A stretch of 41,923 nucleotides of DNA from Dehalococcoidales bacterium (GTDB lineage: Bacteria > Chloroflexota > Dehalococcoidia > Dehalococcoidales > BS750m-G39), in NCBI GenBank assembly GCA_016783245.1, contig JADHWY010000005.1, forward strand, positions 1 through 41,923, in the 5' to 3' direction. The notes beneath the pieces are model-generated. The model searched no databases. It was not told where the DNA came from and saw nothing but the letters and a program-made list of their open reading frames with translations. Below, in pieces: positions 7,144 through 14,577 of this stretch; positions within the stretch are counted from its first letter, which is position 1; each line of letters begins with the position of its first letter. Made by a program: the position numbers and the translations under genes.

Positions 7144-7596
7144 CACCGTGGCAATGGCCAGCAGGACATATTCTATGAACGCTCTGACGTGCTGACCATA
7201 TCTATCCACGGTCATCCCAGTTTCGCCTATCCCTACTTCAGCGGTTTTGCCATGGAGAAGGGAGCTGCAGCAGGCAAAGGCTATAATATAAATATCCCCC
7301 TACCTGAAAATGTCAACGGTGAAAGGTATCGCCGAGTCCTCAGCGAAATACTGAGACGAATAGTGAGATTCCAGCCGCAATTCCTCATTGTCGCTCTTGG
7401 GCTGGACACAGCAAAGGAAGACCCAACCGGTACCTGGAGCCTTGAGGCAGAAGACTTTGAAGCCGTGGGAAAAATGATTGGTTCGCTTCACTTTCCGACA
7501 CTTGTCATCCAGGAAGGTGGATATGACACCCGAGTGCTTGGCATCAATGCATGTCGCTTTTTTACCGGACTATGGTCAGGTGACCTGCCCCCGTAA
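7144..7596 (+). pseudogene. GNAT-HDAC fusion deacetylase, C-terminal part (out of frame with its start)
   Basis: This segment continues the deacetylase after the extra base at 7141-7142. It supplies the second zinc His (HRGNGQQD; the family usually has HHGNG), the third ligand in ALGLDTAKEDP, and the active-site tyrosine in QEGGYDT. Without joining to the upstream frame it has no N-terminal domain or catalytic HH, and I see no ribosome site of its own. The conservation of every downstream active-site residue means the frameshift is recent or not real. The final CCCCCGTAA is the beginning of the right copy of the 76-bp repeat. Confidence 0.75.
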
Positions 7597-7663
7597 CAGT
7601 GTACTTGGCTGAAGATAAACAATCAATAGGTGAATTAATGGCTTGACATCAATTAGGAAATCT
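7588..7663 (+). repeat. 76-bp perfect direct repeat, right copy
   Basis: Identical to 64-139. It begins inside the deacetylase's last two codons (CCC CCG TAA) and ends 67 bp after the stop. Beyond 7663 the sequence (TAATTGTTTC) differs from that after the left copy. It marks the right boundary of the accessory block. Confidence 0.9.
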
Positions 7664-7917
7664 AATTGTTTCAATCTTCATTCGGCTTTAATGACCAAAG
7701 CAAAGACTGACTACTCGAGACAGTTTTGCACAGGTTATCGGTGCCCTACGGCCAATACAACTTTCATCCCCGAACCCCCAAATACACCATCAAAACAAGC
7801 AGCACCAGATGTAACACCACCTACTTTTTGGGAAATAAAGAGGGCAAGTTTAGCTATTTAACTTGCCCTATCTCTCAATTCGTTGAGCGTTTATTACCGA
7901 GGCGGCTAATATTGTAT
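7664..7917. other. Intergenic gap after the aminomutase operon
   Basis: Apart from the repeat copy on its left and the hairpin at 7841-7869 I see no gene here. Short frames crossing it (for example 7643-7861) lack a ribosome site and protein-like composition. Confidence 0.6.
7841..7869 (-). terminator. Likely terminator hairpin for the VOC gene
   Basis: AGGGCAAGTT and AACTTGCCCT form a perfect 10-bp stem around a 9-nt loop. Read on the minus strand, downstream of the VOC gene, it is followed by a T-rich CTTTATTT. On the plus strand it lacks a T run, so it fits the minus-strand gene better but might block read-through both ways. Confidence 0.55.
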
Positions 7918-8340
7918 CTAATATTTGCCGTCAATGACCTCTTTTACAACACCATGGCAAGCCTTAGGATGGATAAAGGCAAAGCGTCTATCCTGTTCCT
8001 TTGCAAGCCTAGGCTTCTCATCGATCACTCTTACACCATTCCTCTTCAACAATTCTAACGCATGACTGCAACTGTCCACATTGTAGGATACGATCATAAC
8101 ACCCTCACCGAAACGCTCGATGAATCTTGCTGTCTCGCCTGTCCCATCAATATCTTCTACCAGCTCTATTGCTGTGGAACCCGCCATAAAATAGCATACC
8201 CTGATTTTCTCATTCAGATCGCTATAGCGACCGGCCACTTCCCAACCAAAGGCATGCTTATAGTCCTCTACGGCCTTATTGAGATTCCTTACGGCGATAC
8301 TGATGTGATCTACATAGTTTACCTTTAATTCTTCACTCAT
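7918..8340 (-). CDS. VOC/glyoxalase-family protein, methylmalonyl-CoA epimerase-like
   Basis: The protein has about 140 residues. It begins YVDHISIAVRNLNKAVEDY, carries AIELVEDIDG in the middle and ends FIHPKACHGVVKEVID. This is the paired beta-alpha-beta-beta-beta fold with the metal-binding His and Glu positions of methylmalonyl-CoA epimerase. That enzyme interconverts (R)- and (S)-methylmalonyl-CoA. I chose ATG 8340 because the AGGAGG site is 10 nt upstream; a GTG at 8346 is in frame but only 4 nt from it. No mutase genes are nearby, so a general glyoxalase-type enzyme remains possible. Confidence 0.75.
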   Translation of the reverse strand: MSEELKVNYVDHISIAVRNLNKAVEDYKHAFGWEVAGRYSDLNEKIRVCYFMAGSTAIELVEDIDGTGETARFIERFGEGVMIVSYNVDSCSHALELLKRNGVRVIDEKPRLAKEQDRRFAFIHPKACHGVVKEVIDGKY

Positions 8341-8366
8341 TGTCACCTATCCTCCTCGCTCAGTCT

Positions 8367-8395
8367 ATATTAAGTCCAACATAATAGATAATCAA
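8367..8395 (-). promoter_or_regulatory. Promoter of the VOC gene
   Basis: On the minus strand TTGATT (8395-8390) and TAATAT (8372-8367) are separated by 17 bp, about 27 bp before the ATG. Confidence 0.5.
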
Positions 8396-8475
8396 GCCGT
8401 CCTAGATTTACAACATTCTGACGTTTTGTGCAATCTATATTTGCGTCTGTTCTGTCCTGATTATCCAATTAGGGT

Positions 8476-9048
8476 TTATTCTACCAGCCCTTGCCCGGCA
8501 AGGAAAGCTTGATGTAAGGCATCTGGATGTTTGGCTATGGCCCCTTTCTCATCCACCCCGGGGAACAGTAATTCGCCAGCATAGCTAACATCAAGGGTTC
8601 TAAACCAACTCTTTACAGTAGCCACCGCTGGCTGAAATAGATTGGCTGACTTGGTGCCGCCAACAGAAATAAATAATCCCTTTCTCTCTACCTGTCTACT
8701 GCCCGATGCCGGTAATTTCAGTATATACTTCCTTACCCATAGTGCCTGGCAACGGTCAATCATAGCCTTGGTCTGAGCCGTTACCCCCATAAAATACACC
8801 GGCGAAGCCAGAACCAATCGGTCTGCCTTCATCAGTTCAGTGTGAACCATCTGCATATCATCCTCCACCTTACACCTGCCCGTCTCCAGACAGCCATCGC
8901 AGTGCTGACAGGGGGCAATGGTCATTTCATTAAGGGTAATAGTTTTAACCTCAGCCCCACTGCTAGCTGCGCCTCTCATAACTTCAGCCAGCAATAGGTC
9001 GGTGTTACCACCCCGTCGCGGGCTGCCAGCAATACCAAGAACTCTCAA
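8476..9048 (-). CDS. Iron-sulfur flavoprotein (flavodoxin-fold NADPH-dependent FMN reductase family)
   Basis: The protein has 190 residues. The N-terminal strand and FMN phosphate loop read GIAGSPRRGGNTDLLL (residues 5-20). CQHCDGCLETGRC near 47-59 has the compact CX2CX2CX5C pattern that binds a [4Fe-4S] cluster in Isf proteins. ASPVYFMGVTAQTKAMIDR near 80-98 is the second FMN contact region. Isf proteins are electron carriers of anaerobes, able to use ferredoxin and reduce O2 or peroxide. The start overlaps the end of ybeY by 4 nt, so the two are co-transcribed. The partner is unknown. Confidence 0.85.
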   Translation of the reverse strand: MRVLGIAGSPRRGGNTDLLLAEVMRGAASSGAEVKTITLNEMTIAPCQHCDGCLETGRCKVEDDMQMVHTELMKADRLVLASPVYFMGVTAQTKAMIDRCQALWVRKYILKLPASGSRQVERKGLFISVGGTKSANLFQPAVATVKSWFRTLDVSYAGELLFPGVDEKGAIAKHPDALHQAFLAGQGLVE

Positions 9049-9518
9049 CCTAGGCCCCCTTCAATATAGCTCAGGATTTCTGCCTCTCTGGCTCTCACCT
9101 TACGCTCCAGCTCAGGCTTATCATGCTCATACCCCAGCAGGTGAAGCACCCCGTGGATAATAAGAATTGCTAACTCCTTTTTTATTGAATGCTGGTACTC
9201 CTCGGCCTGTATTACTGCCTGAGGGTAGGAAATAATCACCTCCCCCAGGTGGAGAACGCCATCAGGAGGTTGAACAAAAGGGGAAAGGTCTGCCCCCATT
9301 TCTTCTCTTGTGGAAAAGGCAAGCACATCTGTAGGCTCATCCCTTCCCAGATAGCTGCGGTTTAGCTGTTGCACCCTTTGCTGGGTGGCAATAACCAGAC
9401 CAAGCTCCACATCAGCGCCAACCCCTTGGGCAACGAGGATTTGCTGGGCTACGCTCTGTAGCCAGCCCACCTCAAGGTTTCCCTCAAGGTCTTCATCAAT
9501 TAAAACATTAATCTCCAT
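9045..9518 (-). CDS. ybeY: Endoribonuclease YbeY (16S rRNA maturation)
   Basis: The protein has 157 residues. The zinc motif HGVLHLLGYEHD, near residues 124-135, matches the family's HGxLHLxGYDH. Upstream, LNRSYLGRDEPTDVLAFS is the second conserved block. YbeY is a metal-dependent RNase for 16S rRNA 3'-end processing and ribosome quality control. It is the first gene of a two-gene unit with the iron-sulfur flavoprotein, overlapping it by 4 nt. Confidence 0.93.
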   Translation of the reverse strand: MEINVLIDEDLEGNLEVGWLQSVAQQILVAQGVGADVELGLVIATQQRVQQLNRSYLGRDEPTDVLAFSTREEMGADLSPFVQPPDGVLHLGEVIISYPQAVIQAEEYQHSIKKELAILIIHGVLHLLGYEHDKPELERKVRAREAEILSYIEGGLG

Positions 9519-9568
9519 CTCTATTCAGTGCCAATCATAACATAGCCCGAAGAAGCCCTCAATTGGGT

Positions 9569-9597
9569 TTGAGCGAAATGAAGGGTTGTGATACAAT
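9569..9597 (+). promoter_or_regulatory. Promoter of tRNA-Ser
   Basis: TTGAGC (9569-9574) and TACAAT (9592-9597) have a 17-bp spacer. The expected start would give a precursor with a leader of roughly 35 nt before the tRNA. Confidence 0.55.
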
Positions 9598-9638
9598 GAC
9601 TATACCGAAAATAAAGCATTACTGGCTCCCACAGCTAT

Positions 9639-9730
9639 GGAGGGATCGCATAGAGGCCTAGTGCGGGCGCCTGCTAAGCGCTTACCCTGGTAATTCGGGG
9701 TCGTGGGTTCGAATCCCACTCCCTCCGCCA
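9639..9730 (+). tRNA. tRNA-Ser (anticodon GCT)
   Basis: The acceptor stem GGAGGGA (9639-9645) pairs with TCCCTCC (9720-9726), followed by discriminator G and an encoded CCA (9728-9730). The anticodon loop is CTGCTAA, giving GCT, which reads AGC/AGU. A long variable arm follows, typical of class II serine tRNAs. The T arm reads GTGGGTTCGAATCCCAC. It stands alone between its own promoter and terminator. Confidence 0.95.
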
Positions 9731-9744
9731 TATCAGGCTGGTAT

Positions 9745-9770
9745 GCCCCTTAGTTAAGGGGCTTTCTTTA
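9745..9770 (+). terminator. Rho-independent terminator after tRNA-Ser
   Basis: GCCCCTTA and TAAGGGGC form a stem with a 2-nt apex, followed by TTTCTTTA. It lies 14 nt after the CCA end and before miaB. Confidence 0.8.
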
Positions 9771-9798
9771 ATAATAATCCTTTATAGAGCAGAAGACC

Positions 9799-11046
9799 AT
9801 GTCCAAATATCATATCTGGACTATAGGTTGCCAGATGAATAAGGCTGAATCAGAGCGCCTCGGCAGTTACCTTGAGCAATTAGGTTATCAGGCCATAGCC
9901 ACCACCGAGGAGGCTGATTTAATCGTGCTCAATAGCTGTGTCGTGCGCCAGAGTGCCGAGAACCGCGTGGTTAACAAGCTCAATGCCCTTAAATCTTTAA
10001 AAAAATTACGCCCAAACTCGACTCTAGCTGTTACTGGCTGCTTGGTTAACGCTGAGGTGGCTCAACTTAAGAAACGCTTCCCCCATGTTGATTACTTCTT
10101 TAAGCCCGGAGATTGTCCACCATGGCTGGAAAAGGCTGAATGGGGGCAAATACTTCCCCCCCATCCTGCGCCCTGCACCTATGTTCCTATCATCCAGGGC
10201 TGCGACAACTTCTGCTCTTATTGCATTGTCCCCTACCGCCGTGGAAGGCAACGGAGTCGCCCGATGGCTGAAATAGTCGGTGAGGTTAAAAAGCTAGTGC
10301 ATCGTGGCGCCAAAGAGGTTACCCTGCTGGGGCAAAATGTGGATTCATACGGGCATGACCTGCCCGACCAGCCAGACTTGGCTGATTTACTCTATGAGCT
10401 AAATGCTATAGATGGACTCTTTCGCATCCGCTTCCTGACCAACCACCCCAAGGATATGAGCCCCAAACTGATTGAGGCAGTAGCCCACTTAGACAAGGTC
10501 TGCGAACAGCTCAGCCTCCCTGCTCAGTCTGGCAGTAACCAAATCTTGAAAGCAATGAGACGGGGCTACACCATAGACTACTACCGCCAGCTTATCACCG
10601 AGATACGCAGTAAAATACCAGGAGTAGCCCTGAGCACCGATGTTATCGTCGGTTTCCCCTCAGAAACAGAGCAACAGTTCCAGCAAACGGTCGACTTGCT
10701 CTCTGAGCTCAGGTTTGATACAGTGCATATAGCCGCTTACACACCAAGGCCGGGAACTATTGCTGCCAGGAAACTTGAGGATAACATTCCACCCGCCGAG
10801 AAAAGGAGGCGGTTAAACGAGATTGAGCGACTCCAGGAGAGCATCGCTGCTGAGATTAATGCCCGGCTATGGGGCAGGACGGTTGAAGTACTGGTAGAGG
10901 GGGAGAAGCAGGGTAGGTGGCAAAGTCGAACCAGAAGTGGTAAACTGGTATTCTTCAGTAACAGCAATGATTGCCTGGGGCAACTGATGAAAATCAGGAT
11001 TGAGAAAACAAGCCCCTGGTCACTACAGGGCAGGGTTGAATCTTAA
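9799..11046 (+). CDS. miaB: tRNA-2-methylthio-N6-dimethylallyladenosine synthase MiaB
   Basis: The protein has 415 residues. An N-terminal methylthiotransferase domain has cysteines in TIGCQMN, LNSCVVR and VTGCLVN. The radical SAM motif [15 protein letters not shown] (three cysteines) is near residues 135-149, followed by [13 protein letters not shown], which is characteristic of MiaB. A C-terminal TRAM domain covers about the last 60 residues. The enzyme adds a methylthio group to i6A37 in tRNAs reading U-starting codons, using two [4Fe-4S] clusters. It lies 15 nt upstream of yajC. Confidence 0.92.
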   Translation: MSKYHIWTIGCQMNKAESERLGSYLEQLGYQAIATTEEADLIVLNSCVVRQSAENRVVNKLNALKSLKKLRPNSTLAVTGCLVNAEVAQLKKRFPHVDYFFKPGDCPPWLEKAEWGQILPPHPAPCTYVPIIQGCDNFCSYCIVPYRRGRQRSRPMAEIVGEVKKLVHRGAKEVTLLGQNVDSYGHDLPDQPDLADLLYELNAIDGLFRIRFLTNHPKDMSPKLIEAVAHLDKVCEQLSLPAQSGSNQILKAMRRGYTIDYYRQLITEIRSKIPGVALSTDVIVGFPSETEQQFQQTVDLLSELRFDTVHIAAYTPRPGTIAARKLEDNIPPAEKRRRLNEIERLQESIAAEINARLWGRTVEVLVEGEKQGRWQSRTRSGKLVFFSNSNDCLGQLMKIRIEKTSPWSLQGRVES

Positions 11047-11061
11047 AATAAGGAGGCGAAA

Positions 11062-11424
11062 ATGAACAAGAATAAAATCCTGAATTTGGCGATAGTAATG
11101 GGATTGCTTATCACTCTTCTAGTATTTATAGGGGGCTGTTATCCAGCAGAGGGAGCCGAAGGAGGATTCGACTGGACGATAATTATCTTCCTGCTGCTGA
11201 TTTTTGGGATGTTCTATTTCGTCATGATTCGACCACAGCGCAAGAGACAGAAGGAACACCAGCAACTGATAGAGGAACTGAAGCGGGGAGATAGGGTAGT
11301 TACTGCCGGCGGCATCTACGGAGTGATTGAAACCATCAGCGAGGATAACGTCGTCATAAAAGTAGAATCAGGAGCCACAATGAGGGTGGCTAAAAACAGC
11401 GTATCCCTCAAACAAGAGAGATAG
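11062..11424 (+). CDS. yajC: Preprotein translocase accessory subunit YajC, with lipobox-like N-terminus
   Basis: The protein has 120 residues. The conserved core is a membrane segment at about residues 38-56 followed by YFVMIRPQRKRQKEHQQLIEELKRGDRVVTAGGIYGVI, the YajC cytoplasmic domain. YajC associates with SecDF next to SecYEG. Unusually, an extra hydrophobic stretch precedes it and ends VFIGGC near residue 27, a plausible lipoprotein cleavage box, so the mature protein may be lipidated or have two membrane anchors. It follows miaB closely; secD and secF are not in the window. Confidence 0.85.
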   Translation: MNKNKILNLAIVMGLLITLLVFIGGCYPAEGAEGGFDWTIIIFLLLIFGMFYFVMIRPQRKRQKEHQQLIEELKRGDRVVTAGGIYGVIETISEDNVVIKVESGATMRVAKNSVSLKQER

Positions 11425-11477
11425 AGATTGTTTATCAACTCAACGAGTCGAGTCTGCCCGCAGAGGCTCAAGCTTTT

Positions 11478-12197
11478 CTAGGATGTCTCGGTAGGGGCAA
11501 GCCCGTGGGCGGCAAGCAAGGATATATTCGTCAAGATTTGACTGGTAGCGCCGTCAGTAATTACCTGTCCGTGGTCAAGAACAATAGTCCGTGGGCAGAG
11601 AGCCCGGACTAGCTCTAGGTCATGAGTGGCAACTATTTTAGTCATCGGTAACCTTTCGAGCAAGCCACTCAAAGACCATTTACTCCGTGGGTCAAGATTG
11701 CTCGTCGGTTCATCAATTACCAGAATCTCCGGGCTCATTGACAGGACAGTAGCTATAGCAATGCGTTTCTTTTCCCCAACACTTAGATGATGGGGTGAGC
11801 GCTGCTCATAGCCAGCCATCCCTACCCAGTCAAGAGCTCTGGTTACTGACTCACGAACCTCAGCCTCAGAATAACCCACATTAATCGGACCAAAGGCAAC
11901 ATCGTCAAAGACAGTAGGCGAGAATAGCTGGTCATCTGGATTTTGAAAAACTAATCCCACCCTGCTCCTCACCCACCTCAGGTTTCCATCATCAACCTGT
12001 CTGCCGAATATCTTCACTACCCCGTTACTGCGCAGGATACCATTCAGGTGAAGTAGTAGCGTAGACTTCCCGGCGCCGTTGGGTCCGATAAGTGCCACTG
12101 TTTCACCCTGACGCATAGTCAAGCAGACATTGGTTAATGCCTGCTGACCATCAGGGTAACAGAAGGAAAGGTTGTCAATGCTTATAATTTCTTCCAT
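11478..12197 (-). CDS. cbiO: Energy-coupling factor ABC transporter ATPase CbiO
   Basis: The protein has 239 residues and a complete ATPase: Walker A GPNGAGKS near 38-45, Q-loop FQNPDDQLF, signature LSVGEKKR, Walker B ILVIDEPTSNLD and switch histidine ATHD. The QNPDDQLF and HHLSVGEKKR forms are typical of CbiO/EcfA. It drives cobalt or nickel import with CbiQ and CbiM. It is the last gene of a minus-strand unit fur-cbiM-PDGLE-cbiQ-cbiO. An imported cobalt supply would suit corrinoid-dependent anaerobes. Confidence 0.92.
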   Translation of the reverse strand: MEEIISIDNLSFCYPDGQQALTNVCLTMRQGETVALIGPNGAGKSTLLLHLNGILRSNGVVKIFGRQVDDGNLRWVRSRVGLVFQNPDDQLFSPTVFDDVAFGPINVGYSEAEVRESVTRALDWVGMAGYEQRSPHHLSVGEKKRIAIATVLSMSPEILVIDEPTSNLDPRSKWSLSGLLERLPMTKIVATHDLELVRALCPRTIVLDHGQVITDGATSQILTNISLLAAHGLAPTETS

Positions 12198-12227
12198 CTC
12201 TCCAACCTACCCCCAATAAATGACCCC

Positions 12228-13019
12228 TTAATATAATAGGTTAAAAACGCTACTCAAAATAAGAATCAAGCTGAAGCCTACGCCAAAGTAGGCATCTGCC
12301 GGCGTAAAGTTCAAACGGTTTAGCGTTCGGGTCTGCCCATTAAAGCCACGAGCGACCATCGCCGCATAAACCCGCTCACCCCTCTCGTAACTGCGAATAA
12401 ATAGAGTGCCGAGCATATTGCCAATCGTCCGCAGTTGCCATAAACGCTTACCGCCAAAGTTGCGACTATCCCTCGCCTGCCTCATCCGCATCACTTCATC
12501 AACTAGAACAAAGATATAACGATACATAAACGATAGAATCATCACCATTACCCTGGGCATTCGCAGTTGCTCCAAGCCTTTGAGAAGATTAGTCATTTTC
12601 GTGGTTGAGGTCAGCAGGATTAAGCTGAGAATGGAAAGCCAGGCCTTGATAACGATATTCGCCAGAACCTGAAGACCACTGTAGGTAACCGTTACCTCCC
12701 ACAGCCATATATTATAGCTGCCAGCTACCTCTCCCTCCTTAAAGAAAGGGATGAAGATAGCAATCAGCACCACGAAGGGCATAATTACCAGCGACCGCTT
12801 TAAAACATAACGGATTGGCACCGTGGACAAAAGAATCAATACAGCAATAATAAAAAGATATAAGGCAAACACCAGCCACCGATTAGGTGGGGTCAGCACT
12901 ACTGCCAATATGAAAAGTAGCGTAGTAATAAATTTGGTGCGCGGGTCAAGCTGATGAATAAAGCTATCCCGGTCGCTATACTGGTCAATAAAACTATGCT
13001 TCACCGCAGCCACCTTCAA
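12228..13019 (-). CDS. cbiQ: Energy-coupling factor transmembrane protein CbiQ
   Basis: The protein has 263 residues with several membrane segments. It begins HSFIDQYSDRDSFIHQLDPRTKF, a CbiQ-style start. The two cytoplasmic coupling helices that grip the ATPases are seen in LLKGLEQLRMPRVM and in MRMRQARDSRNF with VYAAMVARGF. It is the T component linking CbiO hydrolysis to transport. It sits 30 nt upstream of cbiO and 19 nt downstream of the PDGLE gene. Confidence 0.9.
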   Translation of the reverse strand: MKVAAVKHSFIDQYSDRDSFIHQLDPRTKFITTLLFILAVVLTPPNRWLVFALYLFIIAVLILLSTVPIRYVLKRSLVIMPFVVLIAIFIPFFKEGEVAGSYNIWLWEVTVTYSGLQVLANIVIKAWLSILSLILLTSTTKMTNLLKGLEQLRMPRVMVMILSFMYRYIFVLVDEVMRMRQARDSRNFGGKRLWQLRTIGNMLGTLFIRSYERGERVYAAMVARGFNGQTRTLNRLNFTPADAYFGVGFSLILILSSVFNLLY

Positions 13020-13038
13020 CTTTGATAGTAAGATATTA

Positions 13039-13329
13039 CTATGCCAGTTCCTTCTTCCTTAATACCAGCAGCCACGCCAGACCATATACCATGCCAAACA
13101 GGATAAGGGTACCAATCAGTCCAGCAAGTATTGTGGCTAGTGCCTCATTCCCTATGCCTGGAAAAACATAGTCGGCAATAATTTGAAAGGGTGCCTCCCC
13201 GGCCAAGTCAATAAACCCTTTATCCTCAGCCACTCTCTCCAGCCCATCGGGTGAAGATGACGCCAGGGGTGATAAACAGGCTACCGCTAAACAAACCAAC
13301 AAACTGATTAGCCACCACTTTGATTTCAC
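13039..13329 (-). CDS. PDGLE-domain protein, CbiN-like cobalt/nickel transport subunit
   Basis: The protein has 96 residues. An N-terminal hydrophobic segment (about 5-25) is followed by SSPDGLERVAEDKGF, the PDGLE signature, and a second membrane span near 67-89 with a basic C-terminus. In nickel and cobalt ECF systems this domain occurs either fused to CbiM/NikM or as a separate small subunit, like CbiN, that helps metal loading. It sits between cbiM and cbiQ with gaps of about 20 nt. Confidence 0.82.
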   Translation of the reverse strand: MKSKWWLISLLVCLAVACLSPLASSSPDGLERVAEDKGFIDLAGEAPFQIIADYVFPGIGNEALATILAGLIGTLILFGMVYGLAWLLVLRKKELA

Positions 13330-13348
13330 CTTTCTACCCTCCTGCTTA

Positions 13349-13987
13349 CTAGATACGTTGTAGTTGCAACAGGTCAGCTCTGGTCGCCAGCACCAAGCTA
13401 AGCACCGCCACGGTAATCAGCCCCTCGCCGATACCAATCAGGGCATGAAAGCCAGCCATAGCCGGTAAAACCACCCCAATTGGTGATGCTCCTGAGACCG
13501 CTAGTTCAATGGCACAGACAATAGCCGCCAGAAATACCGAGCCCCAGGCACCAACAAAGCCGCCAACTAGCGTACCTCTCCGGCCATTACCCAACAACAA
13601 GGTAACCAGACGGTAGATATAGTAGCCGCTAAAGCTGGCGACAATACCCATATTAAATATGTTTGCCCCCAGAGCCAGTAACCCACCATCCTGAAAGATT
13701 AGGGATTGGGCGATTAGCACACAGCTCATTATCAGCACTCCCGCCCACGGACCAAGAAGTATGGCTGCCAGAGCAGCGCCAATAAGGTGTCCCGAGGTTC
13801 CTCCAGCTATAGGGAAATTGAGCATCTGGGCAGCGAAGATAAAGGCTGCCAATACTCCCATCAAGGGCACCTGCTTTTCCCCCAACTTCTTGTTGGCTAG
13901 CCTTACTGCATTACCGACGCCACCGGCTGACACCGCACATGTAGTTGCCACCGTAGCTATATTGAGAAAACCGTCTGGAATGTGCAT
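13349..13987 (-). CDS. cbiM: Cobalt/nickel ECF substrate-binding membrane protein CbiM
   Basis: The protein has 212 residues and begins MHIPDGFLN. The N-terminal Met and His2 form part of the metal site in NikM/CbiM structures. It has about six membrane segments, with SGGVGNAVRLANKKLGEKQVPLMGVLAAFIFAAQMLNFPI-type spacing and GTSGHLIGAALAAILLGPW in the middle. Cobalt and nickel cannot be distinguished from sequence alone. It is 68 nt downstream of the Fur gene, and that gap holds its own TATAAT and a TTGCAATT palindrome. Confidence 0.9.
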   Translation of the reverse strand: MHIPDGFLNIATVATTCAVSAGGVGNAVRLANKKLGEKQVPLMGVLAAFIFAAQMLNFPIAGGTSGHLIGAALAAILLGPWAGVLIMSCVLIAQSLIFQDGGLLALGANIFNMGIVASFSGYYIYRLVTLLLGNGRRGTLVGGFVGAWGSVFLAAIVCAIELAVSGASPIGVVLPAMAGFHALIGIGEGLITVAVLSLVLATRADLLQLQRI

Positions 13988-14014
13988 CTACGACCCCCTT
14001 CGGCTTATTCAATT

Positions 14015-14034
14015 AAAAGCAATTGCAATTATAT
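14015..14034 (-). promoter_or_regulatory. Possible cbiM promoter and metal-regulator site
   Basis: Between fur and cbiM the minus strand has TATAAT immediately followed by TGCAATTGC. The palindrome AATTGCAATT lies here, and the same TTGCAATT word forms the -35 region of the fur promoter. No good -35 box is visible for this site. Shared words suggest a common operator for the Fur-family protein, but the motif is short and AT-rich. Confidence 0.3.
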
Positions 14035-14055
14035 GCGACAACAAATTAAAAAAAT

Positions 14056-14478
14056 TTATTTTCTACACTTTACACAGCGACCAAAAACAGCTAGGTGCCT
14101 CAAATCGGCAATAAATTTATATTCTCGAAGCAAAGTATCCTTCAGAGAAGCTAGCATTGATTCATCAAGGTCAATTATAGCCCCGCACTCCCGACAAACA
14201 AGGTGGTGGTGATGACCTTTGTCAGCAGGATGATACCTGAAGCGACCTCCCCCGAGGTCTGTCTCAGTTACCAGACCAAGCCCTTTGAGTAACTCCAGGG
14301 TGCGGTAGACGGTTGAGATGTTAATATGCGGATATTTAGCCACCACCTGGGCGTAGATTTCCTCAGCACTAATATGGTTATCGCTATTTTCAATTGCCGA
14401 CAGTATCATTAGCCGCTGCGGTGTCAGCCGATAACCCCGCTCACTTAATTTTCCTACTATATCTCCGGGCTGTTTCAC
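14056..14478 (-). CDS. Fur-family metal-responsive repressor
   Basis: The protein has 140 residues. The winged helix spans about 10-80, with RLTPQRLMILSAI and the recognition segment NISTVYRTLELL. The metal/dimer region reads GHHHHLVCRECG near 90-101, and a second CVKC pair at the C-terminus completes a structural Cys4 zinc site. Being next to cbiMQO suggests a nickel or cobalt-sensing role, but Fur, Zur, PerR and Nur cannot be separated by eye. Confidence 0.88.
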   Translation of the reverse strand: MKQPGDIVGKLSERGYRLTPQRLMILSAIENSDNHISAEEIYAQVVAKYPHINISTVYRTLELLKGLGLVTETDLGGGRFRYHPADKGHHHHLVCRECGAIIDLDESMLASLKDTLLREYKFIADLRHLAVFGRCVKCRK

Positions 14479-14509
14479 CTAATCACCACCTAATTTAAGA
14501 CACCTATCT

Positions 14510-14538
14510 ATTATATCAGAATCAATAGTTAATTGCAA
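14510..14538 (-). promoter_or_regulatory. Promoter of fur (and possibly the cbi genes)
   Basis: On the minus strand TTGCAA (14538-14533) and TATAAT (14515-14510) are exactly 17 bp apart. The -35 overlaps TTGCAATT, a word repeated upstream of cbiM, which fits autoregulation. Confidence 0.65.
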
Positions 14539-14577
14539 ACATTTGTATCTGCACTTAGTCTCAACAGAAATTATTTT

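Noticed and set aside
7643-7861. 72-codon frame after the deacetylase
   Set aside because: It begins inside the direct repeat and has a Thr/Pro-rich chance composition and no ribosome site. It also runs through the terminator hairpin.
9639-9770. tRNA-Ser as an integration site for the accessory block
   Set aside because: The block ends about 2 kb before the tRNA, its repeats do not match the tRNA 3' end, and no integrase is present.
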